Source: Microplitis mediator (taxonomy: Eukaryota > Arthropoda > Insecta > Hymenoptera > Braconidae). From it: a stretch of 64,000 bases of DNA. Below are positions 63,722-64,000 of this stretch, one piece after another; the first letter of the stretch is position 1, and every line of letters begins with the position of its first letter. The position numbers and the translations under genes are program-made. The notes below the pieces were generated by a model that had not been told where the DNA came from, did no database searches, and saw only the letters and a program-made list of their open reading frames with translations. The stretch is taken from contig NC_079977.1 in assembly GCF_029852145.1 (NCBI RefSeq), positions 4,735,879-4,799,878 of the forward strand. Direction: 5' to 3'.

Positions 63722-64000
63722 TTAATTATCTTGTTGGAACTTGCGCAAGAAATTTCTTAAATCATTATTATCTAAACATTTAAATACATCATCGACGGCA
63801 TCAGACAACAATTCAGACGCAACGGGAAAAATAATATGAAAAAGTTGAGTACTTTTTTCCAATAAATCTTTTCTTGATACTCCTTTCGAAAAGCGAAGTT
63901 TTATAGCCGATCCATAAACCGGAAATCGATCTGAAATTTCATCTGAAAATATGAACGTCTGAACATTTCTATTTTTTGCACACGCAGCTAAAAAATTACT
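63722..64000 (-). CDS. Ankyrin-PRANC gene, 3' end (runs off the window)
   Basis: About 92 codons of the PRANC-like tail ending K-F-Q-Q-D-N, TAA at 63722-63724; start lies beyond 64000. Contains F-I-F-S-D-E-I-S-D-R-F-P-V-Y-G-S and F-P-V-A-S-E-L-L-S-D-A-V-D-D-V-F. No lesion in the visible part. It shows the array continues to the right. Confidence 0.75.
   Translation of the reverse strand, partial: SNFLAACAKNRNVQTFIFSDEISDRFPVYGSAIKLRFSKGVSRKDLLEKSTQLFHIIFPVASELLSDAVDDVFKCLDNNDLRNFLRKFQQDN

Noticed and set aside
1441..64000. Polydnavirus proviral segment, because such loci can carry ankyrin genes
   Set aside because: Known bracovirus vankyrins are short IkB-like proteins without PRANC tails, and I saw no direct repeat junctions or other proviral genes bounding the array.
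1441..64000. Wolbachia or other bacterial contig, because PRANC-ankyrin genes occur there
   Set aside because: AATAAA signals, LTR and LINE elements, TA microsatellites and spliced-looking gene structure indicate a eukaryotic nuclear genome.

Overview
This is an AT-rich eukaryotic nuclear window, most likely from an insect and probably a parasitoid hymenopteran. Three things point to a nuclear genome: BEL/Pao and LINE remnants, many terminal-inverted-repeat elements, and AATAAA poly(A) signals just after each stop codon. The parasitoid suggestion is inference. Ankyrin-repeat proteins ending in a PRANC/F-box-like domain are established for poxviruses, Wolbachia and the parasitoid Nasonia, and every host gene here has that architecture.

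The backbone is a one-strand tandem array (all minus) of paralogous, apparently single-exon ankyrin-PRANC genes of about 416-442 codons. I count nine intact ORFs (stops at 1441, 5737, 8491, 14586, 17948, 24821, 29986, 46293, 61633), one gene cut by the right window edge (63722-64000), and five broken copies (7533-7639, 20979-22299, 27631-27984, a copy split between 35344-35863 and 40890-41742, and 51256-51668). Each gene sits in a unit of about 2.3-2.6 kb with a conserved 5' block and a conserved 3' spacer. Three subgroups can be recognised by eye: I (1441, 5737, 8491), II (14586, 24821, 29986) and III (17948, 46293, 61633 and the split copy). At least one gene (29986) looks mosaic between groups.

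The spacers are a dense graveyard of nested mobile elements. Because the array units are paralogous, many insertions can be defined to the base by comparison with an uninterrupted unit. A 7.0 kb pol-deleted BEL/Pao element (51789-58820) has 1754-bp LTRs and a GCCAG target duplication. A solo LTR of the same family (37497-39253) has an ATTTA duplication. A 2.75 kb element with 8-bp duplications (48030-50778) carries a decayed DUF4806-type gene. There is a near-perfect 1.0 kb palindrome (43101-44119), and three copies of an LTR-like TGTTATGTCC...ACA element.

The most striking pattern is a set of foldback elements with CCCT...AGGG ends and 2-bp target duplications (12254-14108, 31679-32958, 33309-33646, 34211-34797, 35864-40889, 49416-49567). 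Each body is built from many direct and inverted degenerate copies of its own short motif. One of them, later invaded by the BEL solo LTR, splits an ankyrin gene, giving a three-layer nest.

The ankyrin-PRANC proteins probably work as interchangeable substrate adaptors: ankyrin repeats bind a partner and the PRANC/F-box-like tail may contact SKP1-cullin ligases. That function is inferred from the family and is not shown by the sequence.
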